The notes under the pieces are model-generated. The model saw only the letters and a program-made list of their open reading frames with translations. It did not search any database and was not told the DNA's origin. 8,431 bases of DNA, taken from Spirochaetaceae bacterium. Its GTDB lineage: Bacteria > Spirochaetota > Spirochaetia > DSM-2461. Positions 6,686-8,431 of this stretch are shown piece by piece. The position numbers and the translations under genes were made by a program. The DNA lies in assembly GCA_016342385.1 (NCBI GenBank), contig JAEINM010000157.1, forward strand, positions 1 to 8,431, in the 5' to 3' direction. Each line of letters begins with the position of its first letter. Positions within the stretch are counted from its first letter, which is position 1.

Positions 6686-7456
6686 ATGTTTATGATATTT
6701 AAACGGATCATTATATCAGCTTTTATTTTTTTTATTTTTATCACAAAGATATCCGCCGATCAGATACCCGATTTCACCATTATGACAGAGGACTGGAAAC
6801 CCTATCAGTACGAAGAGGATGGTCAATTAAAAGGGATCGCTGTGGATTTACTGGTTCTGATCTTCAAGGAGCTGGGATCCCTACAGGGAAGAGACGATAT
6901 TCAGATGGTTCCCTGGGCCAGAGGATATTACACTGCACAAACTATAGAGAACACTATTCTTTTTTCTACAACCAGAACTCCCGAAAGAGAAAATCTTTTT
7001 AAATGGGTCGGTCCTATTTTTCAGGAGACCACTTACCTTATCGGGAAGAAATCCCGGAATATAGAAATAGTACAGGCCGATCAATTACTAGAGTATACCA
7101 TTGGTACTATTTATGATGATGTGGGAGAGATTTATCTCTCGAGACTTGGTTTCCCTAGGGAAAAAATGCAGAGAACAAACCATGCTGAAAATAATGTGAA
7201 AATGTTGAGCCTCGATCGGATTGATCTGATCGTTACAGGGTGGACAGCTTTTGTTCATGATGCCGAACATGCAGGAGTCGATCCCGATTTATATGAACCG
7301 GTTTATGTCGCAGATACATCGGATCTCGATTTCGCTTTTCATATTTCCACACCCGATTCTATTGTTCTCAAATTCCAGGAGGCTTTTGACAGGATAAAAA
7401 AGAGAGGAGATCTGGATGCCTTATTTACTCTCTATGGGGAATTTATTGAAAACTAG
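6686..7456 (+). CDS. Periplasmic solute-binding protein, SBP_bac_3-like (type 2 PBP fold)
   Basis: Exported ligand-binding protein of 256 aa. The N-terminus has a basic start and a very hydrophobic core (IIISAFIFFIFIT), with likely cleavage after KISA at residue 24, giving a mature start near DQIPDF. There is no lipobox Cys, so it should be soluble in the periplasm. Family features in order: TIMTEDWKPYQYEEDGQLKG and IAVDLLVLIFKELG (first lobe), VPWARGYYTA and FSTTRTPERENLFKWVGP (binding cleft region), YTIGTIYDD (about 137-145), VKMLSLDRIDLIVTG (second lobe), and the closing RIKKRGDLDALFTLYGEF helix. The family usually binds polar amino acids or similar solutes; the ligand cannot be read from the sequence. 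No ABC permease or ATPase gene is adjacent, so it may serve a distant transporter or a sensor. It is convergent with a second binding protein. Confidence 0.88.
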   Translation: MFMIFKRIIISAFIFFIFITKISADQIPDFTIMTEDWKPYQYEEDGQLKGIAVDLLVLIFKELGSLQGRDDIQMVPWARGYYTAQTIENTILFSTTRTPERENLFKWVGPIFQETTYLIGKKSRNIEIVQADQLLEYTIGTIYDDVGEIYLSRLGFPREKMQRTNHAENNVKMLSLDRIDLIVTGWTAFVHDAEHAGVDPDLYEPVYVADTSDLDFAFHISTPDSIVLKFQEAFDRIKKRGDLDALFTLYGEFIEN

Positions 7457-7491
7457 ATCGGCGAAAAGAGACATGTAATTCCTATTCATAT

Positions 7492-8304
7492 TTATCTCGG
7501 AGTTTCCAGATAGATTTTTCTTCGTCCATCATAATCGAGTATATGAAAATCCTCTGCCCAGTATTCTCTGACCATCTGATCTATTATTCCCGATTCATCT
7601 GCTAGTTTGAGCGCTGAATCTATTTGTGTTTTATATCTGGCTGCTGCATCAGTGCTCATGTAAAAAATATAATCCCGCTCATAAATCAGCATTAATCCTG
7701 GTTCGATCTCCAATCCTAAAGAACCGAACCTCTCCAACTCGTCCAGGGCTTCGTTAAAACCGGTAGAGTAGTAATCCAGGCCTCTGTTTTTCTGTGCTAC
7801 CATTCCAAATAAAAGAGTATATTCACCAGAATGTTTATATACAGGTAGATTATTGGCTTCCCAGACTTTTACATCAAACCACTGGGCTCCCATGCCGACA
7901 ATTTTGTCTAGATTCTGGAAATCTTCCAGTGAGGTAACATTTTCATATATATGAGAATCACCTACTGGTACAAATAAGACCCTGGAAGCAATTAGACCAT
8001 TAGTCAGTCCAATGGGAATTGGTACATACTTTGAATCTCTTTCATCATTCCGGATCATAAAGATTATGTCGATATCTCCCGATTCGAGATATGCTTTTGC
8101 CCGTTGAGAGGGCAAATCAATTTTTTCTATTACAGTCTGGAATCCCGCATTGGTAAGGGCGGTTTTCAGTATTTTGTAATAATAGTCAGAGTGAATATCC
8201 ACGATGGGAAATTTCAGACGGATAGTTTCCGATGGATATATATAAAACGTGGAGAAGAGGATAGTTATCCATATAATGATTGTAGTACGAAATTTTATAC
8301 ACAA
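7492..8304 (-). CDS. Periplasmic solute-binding-like protein (type 2 PBP fold)
   Basis: Exported protein of 270 aa. The hydrophobic N-terminus (TIIIWITILFSTFYIYPSE) looks like a signal peptide with cleavage near residue 25. The body resembles a divergent bacterial type 2 binding protein: YYYKILKTALTNAGFQTVIE, LPSQRAKAYLESGDIDIIF (about 64-82), then NGLIASRVLFVPVGD, VTSLEDFQNLDKIVGMG, a second-lobe region, and a final helical SGIIDQMVREYWAEDF. It is less typical than the neighbour at 6686 and clearly not a recent duplicate of it. The start is TTG at 8304: AGGA lies 7 nt upstream, and an in-frame stop (TAG) lies only three codons before, so no longer start is possible. A good promoter is visible upstream. 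The gap to the convergent gene is 35 bp, with no hairpin seen. Ligand unknown, with no transporter genes nearby. Confidence 0.82.
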   Translation of the reverse strand: MCIKFRTTIIIWITILFSTFYIYPSETIRLKFPIVDIHSDYYYKILKTALTNAGFQTVIEKIDLPSQRAKAYLESGDIDIIFMIRNDERDSKYVPIPIGLTNGLIASRVLFVPVGDSHIYENVTSLEDFQNLDKIVGMGAQWFDVKVWEANNLPVYKHSGEYTLLFGMVAQKNRGLDYYSTGFNEALDELERFGSLGLEIEPGLMLIYERDYIFYMSTDAAARYKTQIDSALKLADESGIIDQMVREYWAEDFHILDYDGRRKIYLETPR

Positions 8305-8349
8305 AATAACATCCTATTAATACAAAAGTTTAAATTAGATATATAGTGA

Positions 8350-8378
8350 ATTTTAAGTTGTGGATTAAAAGTTTTCAA
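8350..8378 (-). promoter_or_regulatory. Promoter of the 8304 solute-binding-like gene
   Basis: Minus strand: TTGAAA (8378-8373, 5/6), 17-bp spacer, TAAAAT (8355-8350, 5/6). It would give a leader of about 40 nt before the TTG start at 8304. The dyad at 8393-8407 lies 14 bp upstream of its -35, a position from which a bound regulator could act. Confidence 0.6.
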
Positions 8379-8392
8379 TAGAAAAATGTTCC

Positions 8393-8407
8393 CTATCATA
8401 CTGATAG
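8393..8407. promoter_or_regulatory. Operator-like perfect dyad resembling tetO
   Basis: CTATCA-TAC-TGATAG: perfect 6-bp arms around a 3-bp centre, flanked as TCCCTATCATACTGATAGA. The half-sites match those of the classical Tn10 tet operator (TCCCTATCAGTGATAGAGA), but the centre is two bases wider. It lies upstream of the 8304 gene's promoter and before whatever gene follows at the right edge. Its being an operator is inferred from symmetry. Confidence 0.4.
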
Positions 8408-8431
8408 AATCCCAGTAAGAAAGGAAAAGAA

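Noticed and set aside
8419..8431. AAGAAAGGAAAAGAA at the right edge, resembling a ribosome site for a plus-strand gene
   Set aside because: The window ends before any start codon, so no gene can be supported.

Overview
The window reads as ordinary bacterial chromosome: moderately AT-rich, densely packed, with short intergenic gaps and several genes starting at TTG or lacking a clear Shine-Dalgarno. The mix of a large dCache chemoreceptor, Fe-S redox proteins, an EFR1-type flavodoxin-ferredoxin and stand-alone periplasmic binding proteins suggests an anaerobic or microaerophilic motile organism. My best guess is a free-living spirochaete (Spirochaeta/Oceanispirochaeta-like). This rests on protein style only, with no marker gene in view.

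Layout. (1) 2-1735 (+): 3' part of a methyl-accepting chemotaxis protein that enters from the left edge. (2) 1754-2122 (-): small DUF454/YbaN-type membrane protein, convergent with it. (3) 2230-3522 (+): 430-aa protein with a winged-helix-like N-terminus, an unusual Cys-rich middle and two classical [4Fe-4S] motifs. (4) 3592-3933 and 3977-4774 (-): a two-gene unit of an EFR1-family flavodoxin-ferredoxin followed by a thioredoxin-like protein with a single Cys in a WCPQW motif. (5) 4863-5453 (-): TetR-family regulator, separated from the EFR1 unit by a clear hairpin terminator. (6) 5580-6512 (+): exported DUF3179 protein, divergent from tetR. (7) 6686-7456 (+) and 7492-8304 (-): two convergent, exported solute-binding-like proteins with no permease or ATPase beside them. 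(8) 8305-8431: intergenic DNA with the promoter of the last gene and a dyad resembling the tet operator.

How it fits together. The most coherent unit is tetR plus the EFR1/thioredoxin-like pair. The tetR promoter has a perfect TTGACA -35 and a TATATT -10, and the spacer between them is filled by an imperfect palindrome, as expected for autorepression. A related CAAAC...TTGGT element lies at the same place against the -10-like box of the EFR1 promoter, so the regulator probably also controls the redox pair. The chemoreceptor and the two binding proteins are all sensory or ligand-binding, but nothing in the sequence links them to each other. No RNA gene, CRISPR array, insertion sequence or phage remnant was seen, and no gap exceeds 300 bases.
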